From: Schistocerca nitens
Taxonomy: Eukaryota; Arthropoda; Insecta; Orthoptera; Acrididae
NCBI RefSeq assembly: GCF_023898315.1
Contig: NC_064621.1
Location: 129,516,521 to 129,580,520 of the forward strand
DNA: 64,000 bases
Direction: 5' to 3'
Position 1 is the stretch's first letter, and every line of letters starts with the position of its first letter. Below, piece after piece: positions 1 through 10,340 of the stretch. A program made the translations under genes and the position numbers. The notes beneath the pieces are model-generated. The model saw nothing but the letters and a program-made list of their open reading frames with translations. It was not told where the DNA came from and did no database searches.

Positions 1-132
1 AGGACTGGTTTATGGGAGAAGACTGAGAGAAGAAGGAGATACAAGACGATAGATGACATAAAGGGAAGAGAAAATTATGCGGACCTGAAGAGGATGGCAG
101 AAGACCGTACAGCCTGGAGAACTACCATGTGA
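1..132 (+). pseudogene. LINE reverse transcriptase, C-terminal tail fragment
   Basis: Frame 1 is open from the window edge to the stop at 130-132 and reads as the basic C-terminus of an insect non-LTR retrotransposon polyprotein: an Arg-rich stretch (residues 9-13, ERRRR), then YKTIDDIKG, then the hallmark ending KRMAEDRTAWRTTM. The 'DR.AWR' ending is shared by RTE-like LINEs, including the ones at 11.3, 12.6 and 26 kb in this window, although this is a different family. No catalytic motif is inside the window, so only the last 43 codons are seen. The rest lies upstream of position 1. Confidence 0.65.
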
Positions 133-542
133 AAACCTGCCTTTTGACACTAATGATGATATCGGTACTTTAGTGACTGATTTTAAAATCACATGAAGGA
201 ATCGGAACTAGAGACTGCGACACGCATTTGTGCCATTTTCTACAGTTTTTGTTAGTTTTAGACATGAGGCTTCCGTGGTAATTTTAACAGTTTCAGAAAA
301 GTTAATGTCATGCTCTAATAATGGAATAAGAGAATATATTAAACTCCTCTTACAGGGCTGATAAGAGACGACTCTGAAAAGTGTTCCATGGTACAACCCC
401 CCAGCCCCTCCACCAGTATGTGTTGAGGCAGGGTAACTCCCGACACGTGAATTACCCAGAATATATTCATCCAGTATTTGATAATGAGAGCACTTAGCGA
501 TTCCAGCAATATTACTACTTTACTACTAACTCTATTCGCAAT
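133..542. other. no recognisable feature
   Basis: AT-rich unique-looking sequence between the LINE tail and the foldback arm. Short open frames here show no domain, codon bias or repeat that I recognise. Confidence 0.5.
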
Positions 543-779
543 GTATTTTACATAGAGTACAAACATAACCTATTACACACTTCTGGAGGCTGTAGAGGGG
601 CTTATTAGATCGAATTTTACGTAGGAACCCATGTCCGGAAACGTCATACAACGATATAGAGCGCCAAAGATATAACAGCCGACGCCCTCAAATGAGTGTA
701 TATACGAGGGTGAGTCTAATGAAAACTTTAAATATTTTTTAAAATATTATTTATTGTGCAGAAGTGGTACAAAGCTGTA

Positions 780-2103
780 TCACTTTTCAATATATCTCCA
801 CCATTATCACTGCAATTCCTCCAGCCCTTACAAAGTGCATAAATTCCTTTAGAAAAAAATTCTTTTGGTAGTCCGCGCAACCATTCATGCACCGCGTGGC
901 GTACCTCTTCGTCAGAACGGAACTTCTTTCCTGTCATTGCGTCTTTGAGTGGTCCAAACATATGGACATCACTTGGGACAAGTTCTGGTGAGTGTGGTGG
1001 ATGAGGAAGACACTCAAAATGCAGGTCTGTCATTGTTGCAACTGTTGTGGGGGCAGTGTAGGGCCTTGCATTGTCATGTTGCAAAAGGACACCTGCTGAC
1101 AGCAATCCACGTCGCTTTGAGTTGATTGCAGGCCGTAGATGATTTTTTAGGAGATCTGTGAATGATGCATTGGTGACAGTGGTCCCTCTAGGCATGTAAT
1201 GCTCCAAAATGACGCCCTTTTCGGCCCAAAAGGGAGTCAGCATAACGTTCTCTGTGTGTGTGTGTGTGTGTGAAATCTTATGGGACTTAACTGCTAAGGT
1301 CATCAGTCCCTAAGTTTACACACTACTTAAATTATCCTATGGACAAACACACACACCCATGCCCGAGGGAGGACTCGAACCTCCGTCGGGACCAGCCGAA
1401 CAGTCCATGACTGCAGCGCCCTAGACCGCTCGGCTAATCCCGCGCGGCCCAGCATAACGTTCCCTGCTGATGGTTCTGTTCGAAACTTCTTTAGCTTTGG
1501 TGATGACGAATGGCGACATTCCTTGCTGGCTCTCTTCGTTTCCAGTTGGTGGAAGTGAACCTAGGTTTCGGGCCTAGTAACAATTCTTGCGAGGAAGCCA
1601 TCACCTTCTCGATCAAAGCGCTGAAGAATGTCTTCACAAGCATCAACACGTTGTTCTCTCATTTCAGGAGTCAGATGCCGTAGCTCCCGTCTTGCAGACA
1701 CTTGGTGAAACTCGAGCACATCATGCGCAATGTGGTGTGCTGATACATGACTAATCTGTAAACATGCTGCATTGTCACTCAGTGTCACTCGGCGGTTTCC
1801 CTTCACTATGGCTTCAGGTGCTGCAATGTTCTGTGGAGTCACAACTCGTTGTGCCTGACCTGGACGAGGTGCATCTTGCACTGAAGTCACACCGTTTGCG
1901 AACTTCCTACTTCATTCATAGACTTGCTGCTGTGACAAACATGCATCACCGTACTGAACCTTCATTCGTCGATGAATTTCAATAGATTTCACACCTTCAC
2001 TACGCAAAAACCGAATAACAGAGCGCTGTTCTTCCCTGGTGCAAGTTGCAATTGGGACGGCTATCTTTATACTCATGCTGCAACGGTATGTGTGCATCTG
2101 CAC
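780..2103 (-). pseudogene. mariner transposase pseudogene (M1)
   Basis: Minus-strand fragments cover the whole protein. An N-terminal helix-turn-helix part starts at the ATG at 2103 (TREEQRSVIRFLRSEGVK, then YGDACLSQQQVYE). A linker follows at 1890-1561 (DAPRPGQAQRVVTPQNI, LTPEMREQRVDACEDIL), then the catalytic C-terminal part (HDNARPYTA, HPPHSPELVPSDVHMFG). Mariner transposases use a DD34D triad. Here the first Asp motif is lost: the sister copy reads TGDETW while M1 reads TRPET followed by a stop at 1561. A SINE splits the frame between residues equivalent to the TPFW motif. Several frameshifts are also needed, so this is a dead copy. Confidence 0.88.
1251..1449 (-). mobile_element. SINE, type B head, inserted in mariner M1
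   Basis: tRNA-derived SINE on the minus strand with a 13 bp target duplication, cagcataacgttc at 1238-1250 and 1450-1462. The pol III box B-like motif lies at about 1370-1380 (complement ggttcgagtcc). The 3' end, at the left, carries a (TG)n microsatellite. The same head type is found at 14357-14558. Confidence 0.93.
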
Positions 2104-2985
2104 TATGCTGCCACTTACAGGCCAGTTTGCACGCTGTTCGTAGCACGTTTACCAACTTACAGGATAACGGCGCGAAATTTCGATTTATTATTACAAATTT
2201 AAGGTTTTCATTTGACTCACCCTCGTAAATGGTGATTCCGTGATGATAATACTTTGAAGGATAATAGAGACGGATAAATGTATCAATTTGAGGTAACGGT
2301 CACTGGTTGGGAAACGAACGATCCGAAAGTTATAAGCGAAAACTGTTCTGACACACTGGTAGTGGAGTACATGTACCAGTACTGTTGCTGCTAAGAAAGT
2401 AGAGTATGCAACTTTCAGAGGTAGTATTATGGACCAAAACAAGAAAGAAGTGTGCAGTGGACGTAGATTCTAAAATGCATACCTCAGGGGTAATGAGCTC
2501 TTGTTCAGTAGAGGAGACGTGTTCCGCACTAGCGAAGATGAACAGGTGGTTACAGCTCCTCAGGTACGCATATTGGAACCTATGTGGATTCGACATTTTT
2601 TGTTGTTTCGACCCATACTACCACCTCTGAAAGTTGCAAAGCCTACATTCTTCGCAACATAAGTACCGGTACATGTATTCTACTGTCAGGGGCACCAGAA
2701 CGGTTTTTTCTTATAACTTTCGACTCGTTCGTTTGCTGTACAGGGACCCTTAATCTCAAATTGATTCATTTATCCTTCTCCATCATCCTTGAAAGTCTGT
2801 AACATCGTCACGGAACCATTCTGTATATACATGTGTTCATTTAGCGCCGGCGCCTGTAACTTGGACACCTAGTAGGTGGTGTTGGCTGACGTTTCCGGAT
2901 TTGGGTTCCTACGTTAAATTTGATCTACTAAGTCCACTTTACAACCTCTAGAAGTACGTAACGTGAATTGTAAAACATCTTGTAA

Positions 2986-4280
2986 AATACTGAATGTACC
3001 TGCAAAATTATGTCGTTGTAGGACACATTGTTCAGGAGATATGACGTCATAGACATTGAAACGAGAGAAAAACAAGAACTTCTTAAAACGGAGCGAAAAT
3101 TACCATGCTACATGCATTCAGTGTGTGTTAACGAGAGCTCTAGATACTCTCAACAGTTTCAGATCTTTTTATACATAGGAGTTTGGTTCTTAAAAGAATC
3201 GGTTACTGGTTGTAGAAGGATCAGTGTTCGGGGGTAAAGAATTTTCGCAGTTTAAATGTTCGTTCTCAGACGAAATTTTTGTTCAGCTGCGGCCGAAATA
3301 CGTGAGACTTAACAATGAGCCAGCCAACGATGGAGGAAATTCCCCAAAAATCTGTTTCTGGAAGATCTCTCGCGGTAAAACTGCGTACTTTCTGTGGGAT
3401 TACGTTGTGAGGGCCTAGAATATAAGATAATAACACTGCCTTTTTTTTCTGAAGGCGGAGTGGAAGATAGTAGCGGCTCCGTTAAGGTGGGACGAGCTGA
3501 CCGACTTGTGGCCGGGACGGCGATAACAGTTCCGGCGGTTCGCCGAGGCAAATTCGGCCTCATTGGGGCGCGGGCGACCGCGCTCTCAGCTGCTAAGCCC
3601 CGCCGCCAAGTTTAGGAAATTGAAGCATCCATTATTTAGGCGGCCTTAGCGCGCCCGGGGAAGAAGTTAACGGCCGGCAAGGCGGCGGATAACGGCGACA
3701 TCAGGCGGTAACGAGCCGGCGCTAATCCCGCGCCGTCCGCACCGCGGCGGAGACTGCGCCGGTCCCCGGGGCTTCGCCATTTCATTGAAAAGCCCTAATG
3801 AAATCTGCGGATACGCGTCTGCGAAATATGAGCACTGGCGGAATATCTCTCTTACCTGGGGCTTCTGAGCCTCTGCACGCCCTCAGGCGGTTCTCTTGCG
3901 ACTTAATTGTGCCTGAGGGAAACGGAGGTTGCGTAATACACTACAGACGATTGAAACCGCAACAGGCAGGATGGCAAATAAATCAGTTTTACTTATTGTG
4001 CCTAAACAGCTTAGATACACGACGTGGTGTAATGCAAAGAGATACGCTGGCGTGACTCCTTTTTAATGCTGGATTCGAATAGGTCCTGAGGGACGCCAAG
4101 CTGTTCAGCAGGAGTACGACCTTTTGTACATAAATGTATAGTTTCGCTTATGTCGATGACGTACATACAGTCGCAAGAATTCGAATGACTGCGTGGACGA
4201 CTTTCATCGCACTTGAGTAGGCCAGTAGAATTGTAGGGCTGAATATCAACCAACAGAAAACAAAATATACCAGCGAAATG
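2986..4280. other. no gene recognised; contains a GC-rich island at about 3478-3790
   Basis: About 1.3 kb with no convincing coding region. From about 3478 to 3790 the base composition changes sharply to GC- and CpG-rich sequence with several ttaacgg, gataacgg and gctaat cores, unlike the AT-rich flanks. Open frames across it (for example 3394-3615) look like products of GC-rich sequence rather than genes. It may be a CpG island or an old repeat. See the similar islands near 16.8 and 47 kb. Confidence 0.45.
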
Positions 4281-4456
4281 ATTGAAATGGCTCTGAGCAC
4301 TATGGGACTTAACCCTCGAACTTAGAACTACTTAAACCTAACTAACCGAAGGACATCACACATATCCATACCCGAGGCAGGATTCGAACCTGCGACCGTA
4401 GCGGTCGCGCGGTTCCAGACTGAAGCGCCTAGAACCGCTCGGCCTCACCGGCCGGC
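4281..4456 (-). mobile_element. SINE, type A head
   Basis: Minus-strand copy of the common SINE. The tail (complement of ggctctgagcactatgggac) is at the left, the box B-like ggttcgaatcc complement at about 4384, and the ccggccgg 5' end at the right. Similar in length to other copies (about 176 bp here). I could not define target duplications with confidence. Confidence 0.88.
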
Positions 4457-5017
4457 TACAATAGCTGGTGCGTATTAACAAAAGCTTTGCACATCACAGG
4501 CAATACTTGAAATTAATGTCCTCTTGATGGTGCCTCCTCGTAATTAATTACATGAAACTGTTTCACCGCCAGTGTTGTGTAATTGTTCTAAAAAGTTAAA
4601 ACAGGTTGCTGTCATCATCCTGCCATGAACTGGAAATAAGTTCTGTATGTACAAATGTTAGCATGTACCATGTGATTCATATGAAGCTACCGTTGTCGTT
4701 TTATGCAACCCACAGCGTTATGTCCGGCCTTCAAATTCCACTCCGGGGATTTTCGTGTTCTCTCGCTCGCCAAGCGCAGACTATTAGTCATACAGATAAA
4801 TGTACAGGATCTTATGTGGGAAATTTAATGTCATTTAATTTCATACTAGGATGCGTTTTCGCTGGAGGCCATGCCTTTGTAGTTATTGAAGAAAACGTAC
4901 CAAAGTGACCTTCAAACGCACCTCCATTCCACACTCAGTCAGGATTTCTAGTACGTTGTTCGCGACACTCCCTCCGACTACACGAACCATACCCGATGTT
5001 CGACCTTCATACCCGGT
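4457..5017. other. no recognisable feature
   Basis: AT-rich spacer between SINEs. An open frame at 4606-4908 (100 residues) has no recognisable domain and no codon signature, and I do not call it a gene. Confidence 0.5.
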
Positions 5018-5060
5018 GGTTCAAATGGTTAAAATGGCTACTAGCACTATGAGACTTAAC
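5018..5060 (-). repeat. SINE tail fragment abutting a complete SINE
   Basis: About 40 bp matching only the SINE 3' tail (ggttcaaatggttaaaatgg, gcactatgagacttaac) joined directly to the A10 start of the next SINE tail. It looks like a truncated older copy or a partial tail duplication. Confidence 0.6.
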
Positions 5061-5257
5061 AAAAAAAAAATGGCTCTAATCACTATGGGACTTCACATCT
5101 GAGGTCATCAGTCCCTTAGAACTTAGAACTAGTTAAACCTAACTAACCTAAGGACATCACACACACCCATGCCCGAGGCAGGATTCGAACCTGCGACCGT
5201 AGCGGTCGTGCGGTTGCAGACTGTAGTATCTAGAACCGCTTGGCCACTCAGGCCGGC
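5061..5257 (-). mobile_element. SINE, type A head
   Basis: Complete minus-strand SINE. The A-rich tail is at 5061-5070, the body contains the complement of ttaggttagttaggttta, the box B-like complement is at about 5183, and the 5' ccggcc end is at about 5250-5257. It directly follows the tail fragment at 5018-5060. Confidence 0.9.
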
Positions 5258-5526
5258 ATACCAGCAAAAAAATGCTCCTATCGGAGCACAAAAAACGTGT
5301 CTATGTTACTCTTTATTTAAAAAGACTGACTGGGAAGCGATGTACCAACTTCCTCAGTTTGATTTCCTGAGCACCTTTAAAAATTTTCCCAAAAACTTCG
5401 GCACATGCGAACATATTCGCCTTTTTTTAACAAGTAACTCAACTCAAATCCCACAAGCCCAACTAACTGTAGCTGACTCACACCTATTAGTCCACATAGC
5501 TGAAAGTCGCTCATACCCATCCGCTC

Positions 5527-5728
5527 CTGCCGCACGGGGTAGCCGTGAGGTGTTGAGCGCCTTCCAAGGTTCGCGCGGCTACCCCCGTCGGATGTTCCAG
5601 CCCTCCCTTGGGCATAAGTGTGTGTGTTGTCCTTAACGTAAGTTAGTTTAAGTTAGATGAAGTAGTGTGTAAGCCTAGGGACCGATGACCTTAGCAGTTT
5701 TGTCCCACAGGAACTTCCCACAAATTTC
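5527..5728 (+). mobile_element. SINE, type C (diverged) head
   Basis: Plus-strand SINE whose head (tgccgcacggggtagccgtg, then ggatgttccagccctccctt) differs from types A and B but whose body ends like type B (gaccgatgaccttagcag, then gtcccacaggaactt). The box B-like motif is degenerate here. No clear target duplication was seen. Confidence 0.78.
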
Positions 5729-5918
5729 ATCCACTGCCTGTTGCCCTTTCTCACGCACTGATTCAGCCCAACTCATTGTCATTATCTCTTTGTGTCTGTC
5801 TCCCCTGTCACAGCCACAGTCCCCTTCGCTCTGTCCTACTACTACAGACTCTTCTCACTGTCACTATCTCGCTCTCTATCATTGCTAATATCTCATTCCT
5901 TCCTTCCTATTCCTGCTG

Positions 5919-5963
<45 letters not shown>

Positions 5964-6240
5964 TCTCCCTCTCCCTCTCCCTCTCTCCTCCTCCCCCCTC
6001 CCCCACTGTCATTGTCCTATACTCTGTCGCTCATTATCTCTGGTCCTCATCCGCTTCCACTTTCTCTTTCTCTTTCTCCTTATACCTCCCCCCCCCCCCA
6101 TGCCTGTCCCCACTGACACTGTCTCCTTCACTCTTTTCCTAGCACAGTTCTCTCACTGTCAACGATGTTTCACTGCCACTGTGGTCCTATCTTTCTCTGA
6201 CACTAACATTGGCTCCTTCGCTCTTTATATAACATAGCCA
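5729..6240. repeat. pyrimidine-rich low-complexity tract with (CT)n core
   Basis: Strongly C+T-rich sequence with an uninterrupted (TC)n core at about 5922-5958 and a poly-C run near 6090. The long Ser/Leu/Pro-rich open frames here follow from low complexity and are not genes. Confidence 0.9.
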
Positions 6241-6589
6241 CAGTCTGCTAACTTCTAGTATTTATTACTTTTCCCATTTCCTTATCACTGCCACTTTCTT
6301 CTCCTCTCCCAGCATAAAATAGCGCGAATATATTCTAATGTCAAAAGTTTTAGGAACAGATTTAAAGGTGCTGAGGAAAGTAGACTGAGGCAGCTGGTAC
6401 CCCACTTTTCAGTCAGACTCTTTTACGTAAACAGAAGCATATTCACACTTTTCGCTTTACCATAGGAGCATTTTTCCACTGGTTCCCTTGTTTTCTCTGC
6501 TTCAACAAGGCATATAACTCATACGAAAAGAAATCTGTCAGTTACTGAAATTTAGATAGCTTACTTATGTGCAATTTAAATACCGCAAA

Positions 6590-7170
6590 GCTAATTTTAC
6601 ACCTCAGACCGGATTTTACGTGCTGAGAAATTTTGCAGAGCCTTCAGTAGTACAACGAGGGGTTCTCAAATGATAATGGAGGCACTTTACAGCATGTTTC
6701 GTCATGCTACGTCATTTTATAAGCTGCATTTTCGACTCATATGAGATTTTACTTGGGTATTATACGTGTACAAATAGGGTAACTTTGAACCTCAGTACAT
6801 CGGAAACTGATTAAAAATATGCAGATAAGTTTCAGGATCGTTAGAAGTCGGCATCTTAGGAATACCAAAGATAGTCAAAATTATATCTGTTTGCTGTGCG
6901 CAGCCGCGTCTGGATTCTGGTACCCAAAAAAACAAGTTTTAGAGGTGTTTCTCGATAACAATAAAGATTTTTAGAAACAAGGAGATGGCTCTTCTACATA
7001 AATGCCTAGAGAATATATCGTTAAATTTTCAGGAATTTGCTGCGTTTATTAGTTATTTAGATTTCTTCTCGTACCGGATTTTACATGTGGAAGTGGGTTA
7101 ACTTTGAATCTCAGTGCCTTGGAAACGGATAATGGTAACAAGAAAATTTCCAAGATTTTTCGAGCCCGGG
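6590..7170. repeat. two diverged copies of an unnamed repeat
   Basis: A block with 'accggattttac', then 'agggtaactttgaacctcag', then 'cggaaactgat' (about 6610-6830) recurs as 'accggattttacatgtgg', 'gggttaactttgaatctcag' and 'ggaaacggat' at about 7073-7130, in the same direction and roughly 350 bp apart. No coding frame. It may be a fragment of a tandemly organised repeat. Confidence 0.55.
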
Positions 7171-8004
7171 ATCATTGGAATATATCTGAAAAATTCGAAA
7201 AATTTGCTATGGAAAGCAGTCTTGCAATCCTCCACTGGTGTTTGATCCGCTGGTCACTGTGAGTATACAGTAAAAAGCCTTTTTTGGGAGTTTTCTGAGG
7301 AACTGCCCATAAATTAATGGTGGCTCCAGAGGTCCCATCAAGGTCACCGTAGACACTCAAATGCAAAGAGAACCAACCGTTTTGCTCCTTTTGCCTAAGA
7401 AGAAGGAAGTGTGTAACATTCATATTTTGACCATGTGCTGTCGGATAGCGACATACGACGCTCCTTTAGGTGGGCAGACAATTGGTTCCTAGCCCAGGGG
7501 ATATCAAAACATCTGATACTTCCTTTTTATAGGACAGAAGTCTAGGTATGAGCAGCGGAAGATTCCGCGTTTGTGCGCGGCCTTTTGGAACATATTGGTG
7601 AGGGTGCGGTAGTTTGCTTACCGATGACATCTGGTGTAGCACGCAAGGAGCACATGCCACACCAAATGACAATACGCAGTCATCGTTTTGAGAAATTTGA
7701 GCAGTTTAGATCGACAGTCAGCTCATGCGAAATGAAACAGAATTAATGGCAGCCAATAAAACATGTTATGTATTAAAAACAGCTGTTTTCCTCCAGGCTA
7801 TTAACTTGTTTAGGGTGGGTGAAATGAAAACGGCCTGCAGAATATTCCGTGCTCCTTAAGATAGGCAACCCAACTTACTTCATCTGCCCTAGGAGCGCTT
7901 GATGTAAGTTTGGCTGCCTGTCCGAAGGTGCAAGGAATATTTTGAAGGTCAGTGTTATTTTGCTCATCGCCTGTTACCAAATTAACTATTTAGAAAACAC
8001 TTAT
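7171..8004. other. no recognisable feature
   Basis: Open frames at 7172-7423 and 7466-7672 (minus) show no known domain. I see no repeat structure or splice-flanked exon that I would defend. Confidence 0.45.
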
Positions 8005-8233
8005 AAGATCTATGCTTGTCTATGCCTCGAAAATTTTGTCATTAGCAGCAACAGGTAATCGAATCACAGGTGCTTTTGAGAGAATAGTACAACGAAGGAT
8101 CGTTGCCCCAACCTGTGAAAGAGGACGATGGAAGCGAATGTACAGTCGTGAGCATTGCAACATACACAGAGTCCACTTATTGGAAGGATAATGAAATAAG
8201 ATGAATGAGACATTTTCCACCGAAGAGTGATAC

Positions 8234-9113
8234 CTCTACATCTACATCCATACTCTGGAAACCACTGTGAAGTGCCTCGGAGGGGGTGCGTCCCTTTATA
8301 CCAGTTGTAATGGCTTTTCGCCGTTCCATTCACGTATGGAACGAGAGAAGAATGATTGTTTTAAAGTCTTTGTGCGTGCTGTAATTAATCTTGTCTTGTA
8401 CTCACAAACCCTATTGCAGCGATATGTAGGGGCTGTAGTATACTCCTAGAATCATACGTAATACAAAGCCAGTTCTTGAAACTTTGTAAGTATGCTTTCT
8501 GTGGTCAGTTCACGTCAATCTTCAAGAGTCCACCAATTCAGTTGTTTCTTTGTCTCTGGGACACTCTCCTTTGGATCAAACTCAAAATGGCTCAAATGGC
8601 TCTAAGCACTATGGGACTTAACAGCTGAGGTCATCAGTCCCGTAAACTTAGAACTACTTGAACCTAACTAACCTAAGGACATCACACACACCCATGCCCG
8701 AGGCAGGATTCGAACCTGTGACCGTAGCAGCCGCGTGGTTCCGGACTGAAGCGCCTAGAACAGCTCGGCCACCTCGGCCGCCCGGATCAAACTAATATGT
8801 GATAAGTTGTGCTGGATTTATCTGTATTCATTGAAGAACCGCTGCTAGCCCTGTTTCACTTGTTAGCCCCATTTGGTCAGGTGCAATATTCTACAAGGGT
8901 CGCACAAGTGATCTCTAAGCAATCTCCTTTGTAGGCTGTCTGCATTTCCCGGAATCTGTTACTTGCTTTATCCACGACTTAGCCTATTTGACCATTCTAT
9001 TTCGTGTCCTTACGAAGTGTTACCTGCAGGTATTGGTTCGAGTTTACCGACTGCAACTGTGGCTCATTGATATTATAGTAATAGGATATTGCGCTCGTTC
9101 GTTTTTTGATGTA
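8234..9113 (-). mobile_element. CR1-like LINE 3' end (5'-truncated)
   Basis: The left end is a (ctacat)n tail with tctacatctacatccatact, the same type of 3' tail as the CR1-like LINE at 55038-56582. Minus-strand translation just inside the body gives the C-terminal RT motif DPKESVPETKKQLNWWTLED at about 8515-8578, followed by stop-containing sequence. A SINE interrupts the element at 8583-8783, inside that coding remnant. Only the C-terminal part and 3' UTR are present. Confidence 0.72.
8583..8783 (-). mobile_element. SINE, type A head, inside the CR1-like LINE
   Basis: Complete minus-strand SINE bounded by a 10 bp target duplication ggatcaaact (8573-8582 in slightly altered form ggatcaaact/c, and 8784-8793). 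The SINE tail is at the left, the box B-like complement at about 8708, and the head at the right. Confidence 0.92.
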
Positions 9114-9264
9114 GGCCCTAACTAAAGAGATATTACATGGGGACCAAGGGCGTCAGAGAGGACGGAGTCAGCTGAGAACAGTACTAATAGACGGAGTCAA
9201 GGAGGACGTGAAGAAAATTGGCTTTGGGGGATGGAAAGCTCGAGCGTTGGACCGTGCTAACTGA

Positions 9265-10108
9265 GGGAGGAATTTTGAAGCAGCCAGGGTTCACAACGAA
9301 CTGTAGAGCAACTGAAGAATGCAAGAAGCGTGTACAATAATACAGGGAGAATCGAAGATTAAGTTCGTAGGTGACTTAGGGGATGCAAAATTCAGTATTC
9401 AGAGCTTCCACCTGTGACAGCAACAGTGACCCCAACCAATATGGGTATCGTGAAGAACTGGGCTCTTACAACGAATGTGGGTACGTAATTCGGTGTTGTT
9501 TCCACTCTATGCCAGCGTTCACAGTCGTAGTGACTCGCGAGCGGTGGCGTGCTAGTCTCACGGCAACCAATGACGGGGTAGTGTCAGTAGGTGAGAGATC
9601 TGGTTAACGTGCCAAACAGACCTACAGTCGAACACAAAATAGCACGCGGTTTTGCGTTATCTTGTTGAAAGGTAACTTCAAGGAGACATGAATGACAGAC
9701 ATACTCATAAGCCTTATAACGCCATAGCCGTAACGGCTGCCGTCAATAACAGCGGCTGAACGAACAAAAAGTGATAGTATTGTGTACACGAAGCCATCCC
9801 ATACCAACGCGCCAAGCGCTAAGACTGAATAGCGATTACGAATACAATATGACAATGTTATTTCGCCTAGGAGGCTCGACAGGGGGATACGTCCATCTTC
9901 ATGCCATAAGGGAAGCCGCAGCAGTGATCGCTGTGCGGTCAACTCCTGGTGCTCCAGACGACGTCACAGTGTCCAAGTACCTTCAATAATTTCCTATTTA
10001 AGGTACGTGACTTGGCTGTATCATCTTGCACGGCAGGTGGTGCTCTCCGGTGCTTGCCACCTGCGTTCATTGAGATACTCCATGGAGTTGAGTATGCCTT
10101 TTCGTTCT
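9265..10108. other. no recognisable feature
   Basis: Sequence between the LINE tail and a Tc1-like element. Open frames at 9383-9607 (plus) and 9622-9942 (minus) have no recognisable motifs. Confidence 0.45.
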
Positions 10109-10340
10109 GCACTACTCGCCATTAAAATTGCTACACCACGAAGATGACATGCTACAAAGATGAAATATAACAGACAGAACGAAGATGATGTGATATGCAA
10201 ATGATTAGCTTTTCAGAGCATTCACACAAGGTTGGCGCCGGTGGCGACACCTACAACGTGCTGACACGAGGAAAGTTTCCAACCAATTTCTCATACACAA
10301 ACAGCAGTTGACCGGCGTTGCCTGGTGAAACGTTGTTGTG

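Larger units (their letters stand above)
705..2225 (-). mobile_element. mariner element M1 (Tc1/mariner superfamily)
   Basis: Terminal inverted repeats cgagggtgagtctaatgaaa at 705-724 and tttcatttgactcaccctcg at 2206-2225 match with one or two differences, flanked by TA at 703-704 and 2226-2227 as expected for mariner. The transposase remnant is on the minus strand. The element carries a SINE at 1251-1449. A sister copy with the same terminal repeats lies at 45337-46623. M1 has inserted into the left arm of the foldback element. Confidence 0.9.
543..2985. repeat. foldback element with long imperfect inverted arms, split by a mariner
   Basis: Sequence at about 543-702 plus 2226-2450 is the reverse complement of about 2600-2985. 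Examples: acgtaggaaccca at 619-631 against tgggttcctacgt at 2902-2914, and gataaatg.atcaatttgag at about 2272 against its complement at about 2758. The arms are several hundred bases with scattered differences; the centre lies near 2450-2600. The left arm is interrupted by the mariner at 705-2225, inserted at a TA that is still a TATA in the right arm. No transposase is evident in the arms. A non-autonomous foldback DNA transposon is my inference. Confidence 0.7.
8005..9264 (+). pseudogene. RTE-like LINE C-terminal region, split by a CR1-like LINE
   Basis: Two separated plus-strand pieces read in order as the C-terminal region of an endonuclease/reverse-transcriptase LINE. The first (8005-8230) reads ATGNRITGAFERIVQRRI and CERGRWKRMYS, matching the conserved 'L..FERR.LRRI.GP..E.G.WR.RYN' block after the RT. 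The second (9139-9264) reads GRQRGRSQLRTVLIDGVKED and WKARALDRAN before a stop at 9262-9264, matching the usual basic C-terminal ending. The gap between them is exactly the minus-strand CR1-like LINE at 8234-9113, so I infer one old LINE interrupted by another. Catalytic RT motifs are not present. Confidence 0.62.

Noticed and set aside
5776-6237. 153-residue open frame rich in Ser, Leu and Pro
   Set aside because: Produced by a CT-rich low-complexity tract; alternative frames are equally long.
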